A stretch of 64,000 nt of DNA, taken from Plotosus lineatus. Taxonomy: Eukaryota > Chordata > Actinopteri > Siluriformes > Plotosidae. Shown piece after piece: positions 21,459 to 32,729 of this stretch (position 1 is its first letter; the number at the start of each line of letters is the position of its first letter). Location of the stretch: NCBI GenBank assembly GCA_024760905.1, contig CM045745.1, forward strand, positions 7,947,782 through 8,011,781, in the 5' to 3' direction. Both the position numbers and the translations under genes were made by a program. The notes beneath the pieces are model-generated. The model saw only the letters and a list, made by a program, of their open reading frames with translations. It did no database searches and had not been told where the DNA came from.

Positions 21459-21751
21459 CTGCCAGTCATGAATTGGCTCCGGGATGGACTGCACAGTGGC
21501 TGCACGTAATAATTCTCCAGTTTCACTCCGTCAGCCGCGAGCCAGTCCAGTGTGGGCGTCTTGATTTCGGACCCGTGATACCCCACGTCCCTGAACCCCT
21601 GGTCATCCACCATGACGAAGATGATGTGCGGCTGCGAGCCGGATTTGTCCACCTCATTTGAACTGGTTCGAAGGTTCTTGGTCCATATCCCGGGTCCGGA
21701 GGCGGCCGCGCTGCAGAGGCAGAATCCGGCCAGAACCCCGAGCACCAACAT
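21459..21751 (-). CDS. ARSJ: Arylsulfatase J, first coding exon (partial gene)
   Basis: This exon encodes the first 97 residues of a type I sulfatase, an enzyme class that hydrolyses sulfate esters, usually in the secretory or lysosomal route. The start codon is in a good context (GCGGCCATGT) and opens a hydrophobic signal-like segment, [19 protein letters not shown]. Next comes [20 protein letters not shown], in which D49 and D50 are calcium ligands. The exon then carries CSPSR (C87 to R91), the C-x-P-S-R signature whose cysteine is converted to the catalytic formylglycine. It ends at GGCAG|GTGAGC, a good donor in phase 2. ARSJ is preferred over ARSI because of the [10 protein letters not shown] and VQP wording and the ALAGF-like start. 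The remaining coding part is not found between 1 and 21458, so it must lie past the left edge. An in-frame stretch upstream of the chosen ATG is open for at least six codons, so a slightly earlier start is possible. Confidence 0.9.
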
Positions 21752-21960
21752 GGCCGCCTCTTCAGCGCGTCTCTGAGCTCACACCATCCGCCTTTACTGT
21801 CAAAGTCCAAGTGGATCATGAAGGTCTGCGGCTGCCCCGATCACAACGCGGTGTGGGACTGCACGGCATGCTCGAACCGTGTGTGTGCGCGCGTGCGCGC
21901 GCGCGTCTGAGTCAGGGGCGGCGCGCGCCAGCGGGCGGAGCAGACGCGATTGGAAACGAG
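21752..21960 (-). promoter_or_regulatory. GC-rich upstream region of ARSJ
   Basis: The region is CpG-dense compared with its surroundings and contains GC-box-like GGGGCGGCG, GCGGGCGGAG and an alternating CG/GT run (GCGCGCGTGCGCGCGCGCG). Its position just upstream of the start codon suggests the promoter and 5' UTR. No TATA box was seen. Confidence 0.55.
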
Positions 21961-22242
21961 GTTTCTCCTCTATCTGTAGCATTTCGTCTTACTTACTTAC
22001 CTATTTATCTATCTATTTATTTGTTTGTTTGTTTGTTTGTTTGTTTATTTTAATCTCCGATGAGCACGCATCACACTGCACATCTATTGTTCTTATGATT
22101 AGAATAAAAGCCCATATAATAAATACAACAATTATAATATCTCCCTGTTCTGTTTCATGGTGGTTACCTATTTGTTCTCAGTAAACATAAATAAATAAAT
22201 AAAAAAATAAAAAAATAAATAAATAAATACAATAAAATGCAT

Positions 22243-22794
22243 CTTCTTTTCCTTTCGGCTGTTCCCTTCAGGGGTCGCTGCAGCGGATCATCTGCCTCCA
22301 TCTCACCCTATCCTCTGCATCTTCTTCTCTTACACCAACTACCTTCATGTCCTCCTTCACCACATCCTTGAATCTTCTCTTTGGTCTTCCTCAAGATCTT
22401 CTGCCTGGTAGTTCCAACCTCAACATCCTACTACCAATATACTCACTGTCCCTCCTCTGCACGTGTCCAAACCATCTTAATCTAGCCTCTCTGACTTTGT
22501 CTCCAAAACCTCTAACATGTGGTGTCCCTCTGATGTACTCATTCCTGATCCTATCCATCCTCGTTACTCCCAAAGAGAACCTCAACATTTTCATCTCTGC
22601 TACCTCCAGCTCTGCCTCCTGCCTTTTCCCCAGGGCCACTGTCTCTAAACCATACAACATCGCTGGCCTCAACACCGTCTTGTACACTTTTCCTTTCATT
22701 CTTGCCGATACCTTCCTATCACACATCACACCGGACACTTTTCTCCAACCATTCCAACCTGCCTGCACACGCTTCTTCACCTCTTTTCCACACT
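22243..22794 (-). mobile_element. LINE-A copy 2, strongly 5'-truncated
   Basis: The minus strand retains only the C-terminal part of the polymerase: KKRVQAGWNGWRKVSGVMCD, ARLRWFGHVQRRDSEYIGS and LPGRRS, then the 3' end with GCGACCCCTGAAGGGAACAG. A 7-bp duplication AATGCAT lies at 22236-22242 and 22795-22801. Confidence 0.9.
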
Positions 22795-22929
22795 AATGCA
22801 TACACTACATTATTGGGTTTGTGTCCTAGATGCTCTCATACTAGTATTACTGTATCAATCCTTACAATCAAGCATTGAATATATTGCACAAGAGTGATAT
22901 GTGATTTAATTTTGTATTGGGAATTTTGT

Positions 22930-23270
22930 AGGGTTACGTAGTGGATCCAAGGTCCTGGGTTTGAGTCCCAGGCCTGAGCGTTTCTGTGTAGAGTTGGCAT
23001 GTTCTCTCTGAGTTTGTATGGGTTTCCTCCAAGTACTGTACATACTCAGGGTTTCCTCCCACAGTCCAGAGACATGCACTGCAGGCCAATTGGCTATTTT
23101 ATATTAGTGCAATGGAAATGAGTGTGACTGTGAATGATTGCGTCCTACGATACCCTGGAGAGCTGTCCACAGTGTACTCTGCCCTCACGCAGAGTTGGCT
23201 GGGATGGGTGCCAGCCTCCCCGCGACCCTAATTAGGATTAAGCGGTTACAGAAAATGAACTGAACTGAAT

Positions 23271-23313
<43 letters not shown>

Positions 23314-23410
23314 GGCCCGGTGACACTTTAGTAAATTGTTGAGGGTGTACCCCCACTTTGTCTTGTGTCGGGAGCTCCAGCCTCGCTGCGGCCATAATCG
23401 TAGGATTAAG
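22930..23410 (+). mobile_element. SINE type 3 pair with (TG)n
   Basis: A worn head (GTAGTGGATCCAAGGTCCTG, GGGTTTGAGTCCC) is followed by the type 3 body and a tail (CTAATTAGGATTAAGCGG). Then come a (TG)n tract at 23273-23312 and a second, degraded tail (GGCCATAATCGTAGGATTAA). Confidence 0.82.
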
Positions 23411-23699
23411 CAATTCAGCAACCGAGTAAGTGAGATTGAATTGGGTTTCAGCTGGAAGCAATTCTACTGTAAAGCACATGTTTGCCAGTGAAGTTCTGGT
23501 ATTAAGTTTGTTTACTCGAGCTGAATAGGAGGATCTACTGTCTTCAGCCACCACCCTTGTGTGGACACCTCGACCTTCTCAATACACAAAGTTTCCTTAT
23601 TGCCACTGCTTGAGTTCTGCTTGAGTCAATTCCTGTACATGTTTTTTGGACTTTAGAAGGAAACCAAAGTACCCGGAATCACTAAACCTACCTGAAAGG

Positions 23700-24110
23700 A
23701 TGACAAGAGCCACCTCTATTTTTTTGAGGCAGCTGAGGTCATTTAACATCCGTCAGACACTAACTCAGGATGTTTTATGAGTCTGTTGTGGTGAGCGCTG
23801 TCCTCGCTGCAGTCGCATTCTGGGGCAGCAGGCTGAGGGTTTCAGATGCAAACAGACTGAACAAACTGATCTGCAAGGCCGGTAACATTATGGGGACGGA
23901 ACTGACCTCTCTGAAGGTGGTGTCAGAAAGGCCAATATTCTTCAAAATATATACAGTAGTGATCAATACCTCCGACCCACTTCACAACCTGCTGATCAGT
24001 AACAGAAGCATGTTCAGTCAGAGACTGATGCCTCCTAAGTGCACCACTGAATGACACAGGGAATCTTCCCAACATGTGGCCATTAAACTGTACAAATTCC
24101 TCCATATAGC
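23700..24110 (+). mobile_element. L2/CR1-like LINE polymerase C-terminal fragment
   Basis: The plus strand reads RQLRSFNIRQTLTQ, then in another frame MFYESVVVSAVLAAVAFWGS, RLRVSDANRLNKLICKAG, and DPLHNLLISNRSMFSQRL with PPKCTTERHRESS. This is the C-terminal region of a fish CR1/L2-group LINE. At least one frame shift is present and the 3' UTR is not visible. Confidence 0.75.
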
Positions 24111-24364
24111 AACAGACGGGCCATGCGTCATGATCTGAACCTCGTCTCGCATTGAAATCACCGAGGAGAAATAATGCCTCCGGACGCATCGTACAGTATA
24201 TTTACAGGCCTTGGTGATGTGTTAAGACGTAGGGAGAGAATTCGCTCTGTCTTGGTGTCATCAATTTCCACTGCGCTCGGGAGAGTGCTTCTGATGGCGA
24301 AACCTACTCGGTGTCTTCTTCTTTGACAACCACACCAATCTTGTTGAATATCTTCCCCGAACAT
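24060..24364 (-). pseudogene. LINE-B apurinic-type endonuclease, second part
   Basis: Minus-strand pieces read RRHRVGFAIRSTLPSAVEI, TERILSLRLNTSPRPVNIL and, in another frame, LFLLGDFNARRGSDHDAWP. GDFNAR is a conserved endonuclease/exonuclease/phosphatase motif of LINEs. The piece continues the endonuclease that begins at 25570. The two are separated by about 835 bp of later insertions. Confidence 0.78.
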
Positions 24365-24379
24365 TTTGGGAAGGTATTC

Positions 24380-24545
24380 ATGAAGTTACTAGAAGGTTCC
24401 TAGAATGTTCCCCTAACATTCTCAGAACATTCCCCTAACAACAGAAAACCTCCACAGACTAAGGTTATGAGAACGTTCCATGAGAACATTCCCACAACGT
24501 ACAATGAACATTCCCCTAACATTCAGAGAACGTTATTTTGTTTCT
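24380..24545. repeat. Short interspersed GAACATTCCC-type repeats
   Basis: Repeated AGAACATTCCCCTAACA-like words occur in both orientations with AGAACGTTCC. The segment lies between the two halves of LINE-B and may be a small DNA-transposon derivative. Confidence 0.55.
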
Positions 24546-24560
24546 TGGGTTAAGACAGTG

Positions 24561-24814
24561 TCAGAGAGGCTAGATTGAGATGGTTTGGACATGTACAGAG
24601 GAGGGATGGTGAGTATATTGGTAATAGGATGCTGAGGCTGGAACTACCAGGCAAAAGGCCTAGAGGAAGACCAAAGAGACGATTCATGGATGTGGTAAAG
24701 GAGGACATGAAGGTCGTTGGTGTAAGAGAAGAAGATGCAAAGGATAGGGTGAGATGGAGGCAGATGATTCGCTGTGGCGACCCCTGAAGGGAAAAGCCGA
24801 AAGGAAAAGAAGAA
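24561..24814 (+). mobile_element. LINE-A copy 3, 254-bp 3' end
   Basis: Only the last part of the polymerase is left (RLRWFGHVQRRDGEYIGNRM, LPGKRPRGRPKRRFMDVVKE), followed by GCGACCCCTGAAGGGAAAAG and a GAA-rich end. A perfect 13-bp duplication GGTTAAGACAGTG lies at 24548-24560 and 24815-24827, so this is a full insertion event of a very short copy. Confidence 0.95.
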
Positions 24815-24829
24815 GGTTAAGACAGTGGT

Positions 24830-25199
24830 GGTTTTGGCTCTTTCATGTTACTCTACTTGAGGCACTCCTAGTATTTTAAGGTTATACTGGTAACTATAAT
24901 TAGTGGCGGCGTCAATTGCCTTGGAGACCGTTTCCACTTGGGATGTAAGAGCACCAAGCTGTTTGCCGAATTTGCCCAACAATGACATCGTATTCAATTT
25001 CCATCCCATTATATCGTCAAAGGCGTCACTGAATCCTTGGACATCTTGGCCTGTAGGTGTTCAAATTCCTTTGTCAACGATTTAAGTTTTTTTTTTTTAA
25101 TCCTTTGATCTTTTCTCAACTGCTTTACACCCCCCATTATGTTGCGGATAAATTATACGCTGTTAGATGAGGATCAGGCGTTTAACTATCGCTTGAAGT
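24830..25199. other. Unclassified insertion between LINE-B halves
   Basis: This stretch separates the two endonuclease pieces of LINE-B. A minus-strand reading (LKSLTKEFEHLQAKM) looks like a coiled-coil piece of another LINE ORF1, but the match is too short to call. Confidence 0.35.
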
Positions 25200-25570
25200 T
25201 AAACTTTGCTGGACGGACACCTGCACAGAGCAGAGCGGCGTGTTCCCCGCGTGCACGCGTTTAACTTCCCCTTTTTCCTTTCCTTGCCAGAAGAAGGTAC
25301 AGTATAATCATTTTCTTTCAAAGTGCCAGAGTCAGTGAGACGTATTTCCTGTAGGGCTGCAATGTCATTCTGGAGGTGTAGAAGTTCTTTGTTGATGATT
25401 GCAGTTTTACATTTGTCCTCTATATCCAGGGGGCCTGAGAGACCAGTCATCATGGTGCGAGCGTTCCAACTTCCTTGTTTAAGTTCAGGTTTCTTGCTTG
25501 TTCTTGTATTCTTTGTTGCTGTACTTACTGGCCACTTGTCAGGTAGTATGCCCGAAGTCCCACGCACTCA
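25200..25570 (-). pseudogene. LINE-B apurinic-type endonuclease, first part
   Basis: The minus strand encodes ELKQGSWNARTMMTGLSGPL, then AIINKELLHLQNDIAALQEI and RLTDSGTLKENDYT. WN-x-RTM and ALQEIRL are the first two motifs of the apurinic-type endonuclease of an RTE-group LINE; the glutamate of LQE is catalytic in the family. The continuation is at 24364-24060. Confidence 0.82.
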
Positions 25571-26310
25571 GTGAGACAGGTGACCCGATGGCAGGGCAAC
25601 ACCTTATTGGCAGGGGGCTGCCCAGCTTGAGGCGGGCGATAGTTGCCCAATTGGAGTTGAATAACCCCTCCCACCGTCGAGAACAACTCCTGGTGCCCAG
25701 CTTTACGCCAATTAAGCTTGAGCTTATCACCGGTAACTGTTGCTCTCCGTGTTTGTTCCACACTGCTACAGTGAGGCTGAAGTGTCCTCTCCAGGGCGCT
25801 AGCATGGGCAGAAGATATGGAGAGAGAGACTGGGTTGCCCATGCATCATACTACCCCTCTCGGTCTTGTTGGTAACATCCAAAGGAAAGGTGAAGACCAG
25901 TACATTTGGTACCAGGTTGACTGCAGGAGCTGCCGGAAGAATGCACATTTGGACATCCAACCACCATAGGGGTCCACTCCAGATTTTCTGTTGGGGTTTA
26001 CTCCACTAGCCTTCCACTAGCCCTAGTGGGCCACAAGACATTGGGGCTATTTGACCCATAGCTGGGGCTTGGTTGGTGGAAGTCAGGGCATGTCCACATG
26101 CCAGTGAGCCTGCACCTCGCATCTGTGGGGGCCAAGCTCCTCCTACATCCCCTGTTGTTTAGCCTGGGGCTGCAAGGTACCCAGTTGATGTGTGTTGCCA
26201 CGAAGAGGCACTACAGGAATCTTGATGATGGAGAGGAGGCGATAGACTACCAGGGGAGGCTTACGCACTCCACTCCCTTTTCATCTTGTGGCTAGGCAGC
26301 GGTAGCAGCT
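25571..26310 (-). mobile_element. Probable 5' region of LINE-B
   Basis: The sequence directly upstream of the LINE-B endonuclease is GC-richer than its surroundings and has no coherent frame. It ends near 26310, close to GCTGCTACCGCTGCCTAGCC on the minus strand. By position it should be the 5' UTR. This is inference from adjacency. Confidence 0.45.
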
Positions 26311-26332
26311 AAAAGCGAGAGCGTGCAAGCAA

Positions 26333-26525
26333 TATCTACGTATGAATATTTGTGGCAGTGGTGGCCTGGTGGTAAAGGGCGCTGGATCACTGATCCTAAG
26401 ATTGGGGGTTCAAGCCCCACTCTCCATGGGTTGTCGCCCCCCCAGTGCAGCTACTGGGTTATCAAAGTCCAGCCATGTCTCTCACTGTTTATAGTGAGAG
26501 GCATGTATAAGAACCATTGCTGAAT
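26333..26525 (+). mobile_element. SINE type 1/2 head and body, 3'-truncated
   Basis: GGCAGTGGTGGCCTGGTGGT, GGTTCAAGCCCC and the shared body up to AAGAACCATTGCTGA are present. The element stops before the part that separates type 1 from type 2. A short (TA)n follows. Confidence 0.9.
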
Positions 26526-26567
26526 GTGGGATGTGGGATATATATATATATATATATATATGTATAT

Positions 26568-26770
26568 TGGTGGCACGGTGGCGTAGTGGTTAGCACGTCC
26601 GCCTCACAGCAAGAAGGCCTGGGTTCGATTCCCGGCCCTGGGCGTTTCTGTGTGGAGTTTGCATGTTCTCCCCGTGCTTGTGCGGGTTTCCTCCGGGTGC
26701 TCCGGTTTACTCCCGCAATCCAAAGACGTGCACTGTAGGTTAATTTGCCGTTCTAAATTGACCGTAGATT
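26568..26770 (+). mobile_element. SINE type 3 head and body (well preserved)
   Basis: This is the best tRNA-Val-like head here: TGGCGTAGTGG fits the A box consensus, GTCCGCCTCACAGC carries the CAC anticodon arm, and GGTTCGATTCC fits the B box. The body follows (GTTTCTGTGTGGAGTTTGC) until TTGCCGTTCTAAATTGACC. Then the sequence changes. Confidence 0.92.
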
Positions 26771-26979
26771 CTCTCCTGCAGTGGCACTGGAACCCAGTCG
26801 TATCGGCTCTTGCCTTTCCATTGGATTCTTCCGGTGGCGCCGAGACGGGGGGGACTTGCTGCTTAGGTAACAGCCTGTCCCTCATTACTCCCTACCCGGG
26901 CTCTGCGCACTCGGGAGTATCACCAGCCGGGATACCAGCCAGAGCGCAGCCATAGTCCTTCGGGACTGACGGAGGCCTA

Positions 26980-26980
<1 letters not shown>
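26771..26980. other. Unclassified GC-rich segment
   Basis: It starts near ATTCTCTCCTGCAGTGGCAC and ends at ACTGACGGAGGCCTACC. It replaces the expected tail of the type 3 SINE and may be a different SINE tail or a separate retroelement. A (TA)n tract follows at 26981-27021. Confidence 0.4.
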
Positions 26981-27023
<43 letters not shown>

Positions 27024-27039
27024 TGTACACACACATTTA

Positions 27040-27290
27040 GATGAATAACACATTTGGGGAGCGTGGTGGTGGTGGTGGTGGTGGTGGTGTTACATGCACA
27101 TTAGGGGAATTGGCTGTTTCAATTTGCCCCTGGGTGAGGATGTCAGTGTTAATGGTGTGTGTATTGGCCCTGCAGTTTTCTGGAGAGCTGTTCAGGGTGT
27201 ACCTTGGCTTTGTCCGGAGTTGGTTGAAATTGGCTTTATTTTCCTCACAGCCTTAGTAGGATTAAGTTGTTTGGCAAATGAATGAATAAA
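27040..27290 (+). mobile_element. SINE type 3 fragment, diverged
   Basis: The body (ATGCACATTAGGGGAATTGG) and a worn tail (CTTAGTAGGATTAAGTTG, AATGAATGAATAAA) remain. A (GGT)n tract lies near 27066-27090. Confidence 0.7.
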
Positions 27291-28375
27291 AGAAAACAAG
27301 ACATTTTGGTCCTGTTTCAAGTTTAAGGTCTTTCATAATCGGTGTAATAAGCCACCCAGTGTCAGATGTAGTATAAAAGCAGACACATACAGCGTAAATG
27401 GACAAACAGGACTACCAGGGTCCATTTTTTCAAAATCCCATTAACCCTCTACAAGATATGCAGATTATTATGGATTTCTGTGAAAACAAAGCAGCAGCAT
27501 CACCGCTGCTTATTATAAACATACATAGAATATTGTGAAAGAATAAACTGGGGCTGATTTCTTTCTTGCTCAGACTGTAAATTCATGCAGAATGTGAGGG
27601 ACACACTTTATAGATTTGATCTCCATTTGGGCTGATATTTTTTTTTTTTCATCCCAGTTCAATGACACATTCAGTTAAATACTAAAACAGCAGTCATTTA
27701 GAATCCACAGTCTTTAATGTAATTAATGTGAACAAGTAGATGACTTACTTTATTATACGTTTTCTCTTTGGAGGACAAACTATTAGTAGATAGACTGCAC
27801 ACATTGTCCAATCAAAATACAGAATGTAAGTTTACTGAGGGTTTTTTGGACTGACTGGAAGATTGCGCCTTCTTCTGCTTGTCATGTTTGATATTCAGGA
27901 GAACAGAACGAGGAAAACGATGAAGAAACCCTCAATGTTGTTGGGAAACATTGTGGAGGACTTGGGTGGGTGGATGGATGGGGATTATAGGGTGAGCAAG
28001 GGGGTTACTTGATATGGCCCAAGTGAAATTCAGATGGAAATCATATTCTATGCTGTGCTGCCACTTTGTTTTCATCTTTCTTGGTGACTCAGATGTAGGA
28101 ATCAAATCGTTTTGCCAAAGTAATGTGAGAACACCGGGCCTTAAATGCCTTCGCATTTACGATATGAGCAGCTGAAACTGGTTCAAATTGGGATTAAGGT
28201 GTATAATGTACTGCTTGGCTGATGGATCAGATTTTAGGAGATTAGTAACTAAAAGCTTGTGCATTAAGATCTTTTTTTTTTTTAAACACAGAGCAAACAG
28301 ATCTGAGAACTATAAAGAAACAATCGATTCATTGTGAGCTGTAAGAATAATTTCTAGCCACTTTGATTTAATCTG
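27291..28375. other. No recognised feature
   Basis: AT-rich sequence without recognised gene or repeat ends. Confidence 0.5.
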
Positions 28376-28379
28376 GGTA

Positions 28380-28600
28380 GCATGGAGGTGTAGTGTTTAG
28401 CATGTCCGGCTCACATCAAGAAGATCATGATCATGGGTGAAAGTCTCAGATCAGGAATTTTTGTGTGGGGTTCTGCATGTTCTCCTTGTACTTGCACGAG
28501 GTTCTTCTGGGTATTTTGGTATCTTCTCACAGTCAAAACACATGCACATTGGGCTAATTGGCTGTACCAAATTGCCCCTAGATCTGAATGTGAGTTTTAA

Positions 28601-28639
<39 letters not shown>

Positions 28640-28735
28640 TAGACTGACGGACTATTCAGGGTGTACACCACCTTCACCCGGTGTTGACTGGTCAACGTTC
28701 CTGCGACCCTAATAGGAGTAAGTGGGTTGGCAAAA
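28380..28735 (+). mobile_element. SINE type 3 with (GT)n expansion
   Basis: GGAGGTGTAGTGTTTAGCAT head, TTCTGCATGTTCTCCTTG body, (GT)n at 28602-28640, then a short tail with CCTGCGACCCTAATAGGAG. Confidence 0.85.
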
Positions 28736-28839
28736 CTAAAAAACCTCCACTTTTATTATATTTTCCCCCAAAATACCCTAAAAAAATCACATTTGATGAA
28801 TGTTATGGTGGTGTCGAAGTTAACATGGCCGCATGCCTG

Positions 28840-29054
28840 AGGTTAGTATGACTGCCTCACAGCAAGAATACCCTGGGTTCAAGTCACAGGCTCGGAGAGA
28901 GAGAGCACTTGTGTGTGAAGTTTCTATTGTAATAACGTGTTTGCATGGGTTTCCTTCAGGTACTCCAGGTTTCCCTCCACAGACCAAAGATATGCACATT
29001 GGGCTAATTGGAGGTACCAAATTGCCCCTAGATGTGAATGTGAGTTTGAATAGG

Positions 29055-29121
<67 letters not shown>

Positions 29122-29200
29122 GACCCTGTGATGTACTCGTGAGCTGTTCAGGGTGTACCCCACTTTTGCCCAAAGTCATTTGAGACAGCAACACTTTAGA
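28840..29200 (+). mobile_element. SINE type 3 with long (GT)n expansion
   Basis: GGTTAGTATGACTGCCTCAC and GGTTCAAGTCACAGG form the head. The body is followed by a (GT)n tract of about 33 units (29055-29121) and GACCCTGTGATGTACTCG. The tail is then lost. Confidence 0.85.
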
Positions 29201-29211
29201 GCAACGCTATA

Positions 29212-29567
29212 CAGGGGTCCCTCGCTACTTCGCGCTTCAATTCATGCGGTTTCAGTGCATCGTGGTTTAAAAAAAAAAAAAAAAAGTATTCATCGAATTA
29301 AAAAATAAGGAAATTAAGGAAGAATAGAGGGAAATATATAGGCCAGTCTACAAAGTTGTTCTTTTCTTTTTCTTTTTTATTGTATATTACTTTATACTAT
29401 TTATGTGTCTATTTATTTATTTACTTATATAATATATATGTATGTGTGTATGTATGTATGTATATGTATTATTGTATAGGTCTCTATTTTTGCACCCCCT
29501 ACTGATGGTACCTCAAGAGCCTGTAACAGTGAATTTCTCCATTGTGAGATTAATAAAGCTGTATCTG

Positions 29568-29631
<64 letters not shown>

Positions 29632-30050
29632 AAGGTTCAGGAGAATGCCACAAAAACAAGGCCAATTATGCAAAAAAAACCAAAACCCTAAACAAACACA
29701 AAACAATAAACAACCCAAAACCTCCTATCAAAACTACTTACACTGTTGCATCTGTGTGTGTGCATCTGCACGCGTGTGCGCACACGCGTATGTACAGTAT
29801 GTGTACTGTCTTCTTCTCATGCAATACCATCTGTATGTGTGTGTATTTATATTTTATTTACATATTATGTTATCTTTTTATGTTTAATTGTTATTATAAG
29901 CATTTATAGCACAGAATATGTATTTATTAATATTATATACACACATACATGTACGTATACGTCAGTCGGGGGGATGATCCTACGTCGCAGATTTCGATGG
30001 TCGCGTGGGGATCTCAGTCCCAATTAACCACAGAAAGTGACGGATCCCTA
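29212..30050. mobile_element. Pogo/Tigger-type MITE, family E copy 3, interrupted
   Basis: It runs from CAGGGGTCCCTCGCTACTTC to GTGACGGATCCCTA with TA outside both ends (29210-29211, 30051-30052). The two halves match family E copies 1 and 2. They are separated by an inserted LINE 3' end with an ATCT tail. Confidence 0.83.
29335..29640 (+). mobile_element. LINE 3' end with (ATCT)n tail
   Basis: GTGAATTTCTCCATTGTGAG and ATTAATAAAGCTGTATC, then (ATCT)n at 29570-29631, are the typical 3' end of a fish LINE of the CR1/L2 group. It lies inside MITE family E copy 3. No coding part is left. Confidence 0.7.
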
Positions 30051-30069
30051 TATATAAATAAATATATAT

Positions 30070-30407
30070 ATCATCACTTTCTGTAACCGCTTCATCCTAA
30101 TTAGGGTCACGGGGAGGCTGGTGCCCATCTCAGCCAACGCAGGGCGATGGCAGAGTACACCCTGGACTGCTCACCAGGCCATCGCAGGGCGGAAACACGC
30201 TGACGGCTTTGCAGCTTACTTTTGTCGAAAGTCAGCAATGGTTCTTTTACATGCCTCACACCATAGACAGTGAGAGACATGGCCGGCCTTTGATAACCCA
30301 GTTAGCTGCACTGGGAGGACAGTGACAACCTTGTGGAGAGTGGGACTCGAACCCCCAACTTTTGGATCAGCGATCCGGCACCTTATACCACTAGACCACC
30401 ACTGCCC
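30070..30407 (-). mobile_element. SINE type 2 (complete)
   Basis: On the minus strand: GGGCAGTGGTGGTCTAGTGG head, AACTGGGTTATCAAAGGCCG body, and the CCCTAATTAGGATGAAGCGG tail. The 5' side abuts a long (TA)n tract. Confidence 0.94.
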
Positions 30408-31425
<1,018 letters not shown>

Positions 31426-31808
31426 TACCCCCATTTCACTGGAGCACGGCAGACTTACGGAAGCAAAAATGTTGTCATCCGCAAACGTTCCACAATTATT
31501 CCCTCATCTTCCGTGTCATTCCGTAGTTATTCCTCAAGTCTTCCTCCACTTCCCTATGCTTCCAGAAGGCCAAAATATTCCGTGAACTTGCTTTTGAACA
31601 AAAAAGATTCCGTGAGTGTTCCGCGGGATCACTTTGGCGTACCTGTTTCGCACATGCTGTGAACGTTCCGAGAGTGTAAGAATTTCCACTTTTCCGCAGG
31701 ATTTTCACCCGTTTTCAGTGTAAAAATGCCGACGCGCTTTTGTAGACTGCGTTCCGCGCCTTTCCGCTACACGATCCTTGCGTGCCGTAGTCCAGTGAAA
31801 TGGGGGTA
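31426..31808. mobile_element. Non-autonomous DNA transposon with 18-bp perfect inverted ends
   Basis: TACCCCCATTTCACTGGA at 31426-31443 is matched exactly by its inverse at 31791-31808, and similarity continues imperfectly for about 10 more bases. The interior is rich in TTCCGC-type words and has no coding capacity. Superfamily and target duplication are not resolved. Confidence 0.83.
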
Positions 31809-31938
31809 AAAGAATTTCCACTTTTCTGTACAATTTTCACCCGTTTTCCATGTAAAAATGCCGAAGCTCTTGCATAGACTGCGTTCCGCGCCTTTCCGCC
31901 ACGATCATTGTATGCCATGCTCCAGTGAAATGGGGGGG
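31809..31938. repeat. Tandem duplication of the right end of the preceding transposon
   Basis: AAGAATTTCCACTTTTC, TGTAAAAATGCCGA and ACTGCGTTCCGCGCCTTTCC recur in the same order as in 31678-31808. The block again ends with TCCAGTGAAATGGGGG. The repeat length is about 130 bp. Confidence 0.85.
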
Positions 31939-32640
31939 ATAAGATTTCGCCTAATAACCCACCTAGAGCAAGAAATAACTTGATACTGCAGGGAACATGG
32001 ATGCACTCAGTAATCTCCATTCTGAAATGGTGTGAGGCATAACCGCTGTTAAATATGCTTTAATATCAAGTGCACCATGAGTCAGTGTAGACATCAACGC
32101 CTAATAATAGCATAATCACCTCTAAACACCCCATCCAGTAATTTATAAAAACGCCATTCAGCTACAATGACTGCAAGTACCACTATAACAGTCGAAATGT
32201 CCGACATGTCTGGGCAGGATGGACCCTCTCCTCAGCGGCTGAGAGAAAAGGCTTTGTTGGCATGTTCGTAGCTCGGGAAGGTATGTGACTCTTCATGCTT
32301 GGCCTTTTGAATGAGTGATTGAGCATTGAGGTTTGTTACACCTGCCAGTCAATGGGAATGTGGCTCTGGAATGTTGGACTGTGTGTTCTTCCAAAGGAGG
32401 TATTCACGCCGAGAAGTAAAGAATTCATACTCACATCTGAGCGCCGTCGTAATGTTAGGTATTGTGCTGCATTTGGACATGAAATGATGCCAGATATAAG
32501 CCAGAGATTTGATTTTCTTCCAAACATATTATATTGTCTCGGAGGCAAGTACAAACAAAGCCATAAAGAGAACAAAATGATATTTGACACATTCTTTGCA
32601 TATTTTTCAGAGCTTATTTGAAAAAAAAAAAAAAAAAAGA
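31939..32640. other. No recognised feature
   Basis: No gene or repeat family recognised; an A run lies at 32620-32638. Confidence 0.5.
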
Positions 32641-32647
32641 CACAAGA

Positions 32648-32701
<54 letters not shown>
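32648..32701. repeat. (TA)n microsatellite
   Basis: Pure TA tract. Confidence 0.97.
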
Positions 32702-32729
32702 TGACATTTTATTGTTCAATCAACATTCC

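Noticed and set aside
21523..21819. Alternative minus-strand frame overlapping the ARSJ exon
   Set aside because: It has no domain. The sulfatase frame with its signature motif explains the region.
26568..26640. tRNA-Val-like sequence as a functional tRNA gene
   Set aside because: The head lacks a proper acceptor stem and continues into a SINE body. It is repeated many times as part of type 3 SINEs.
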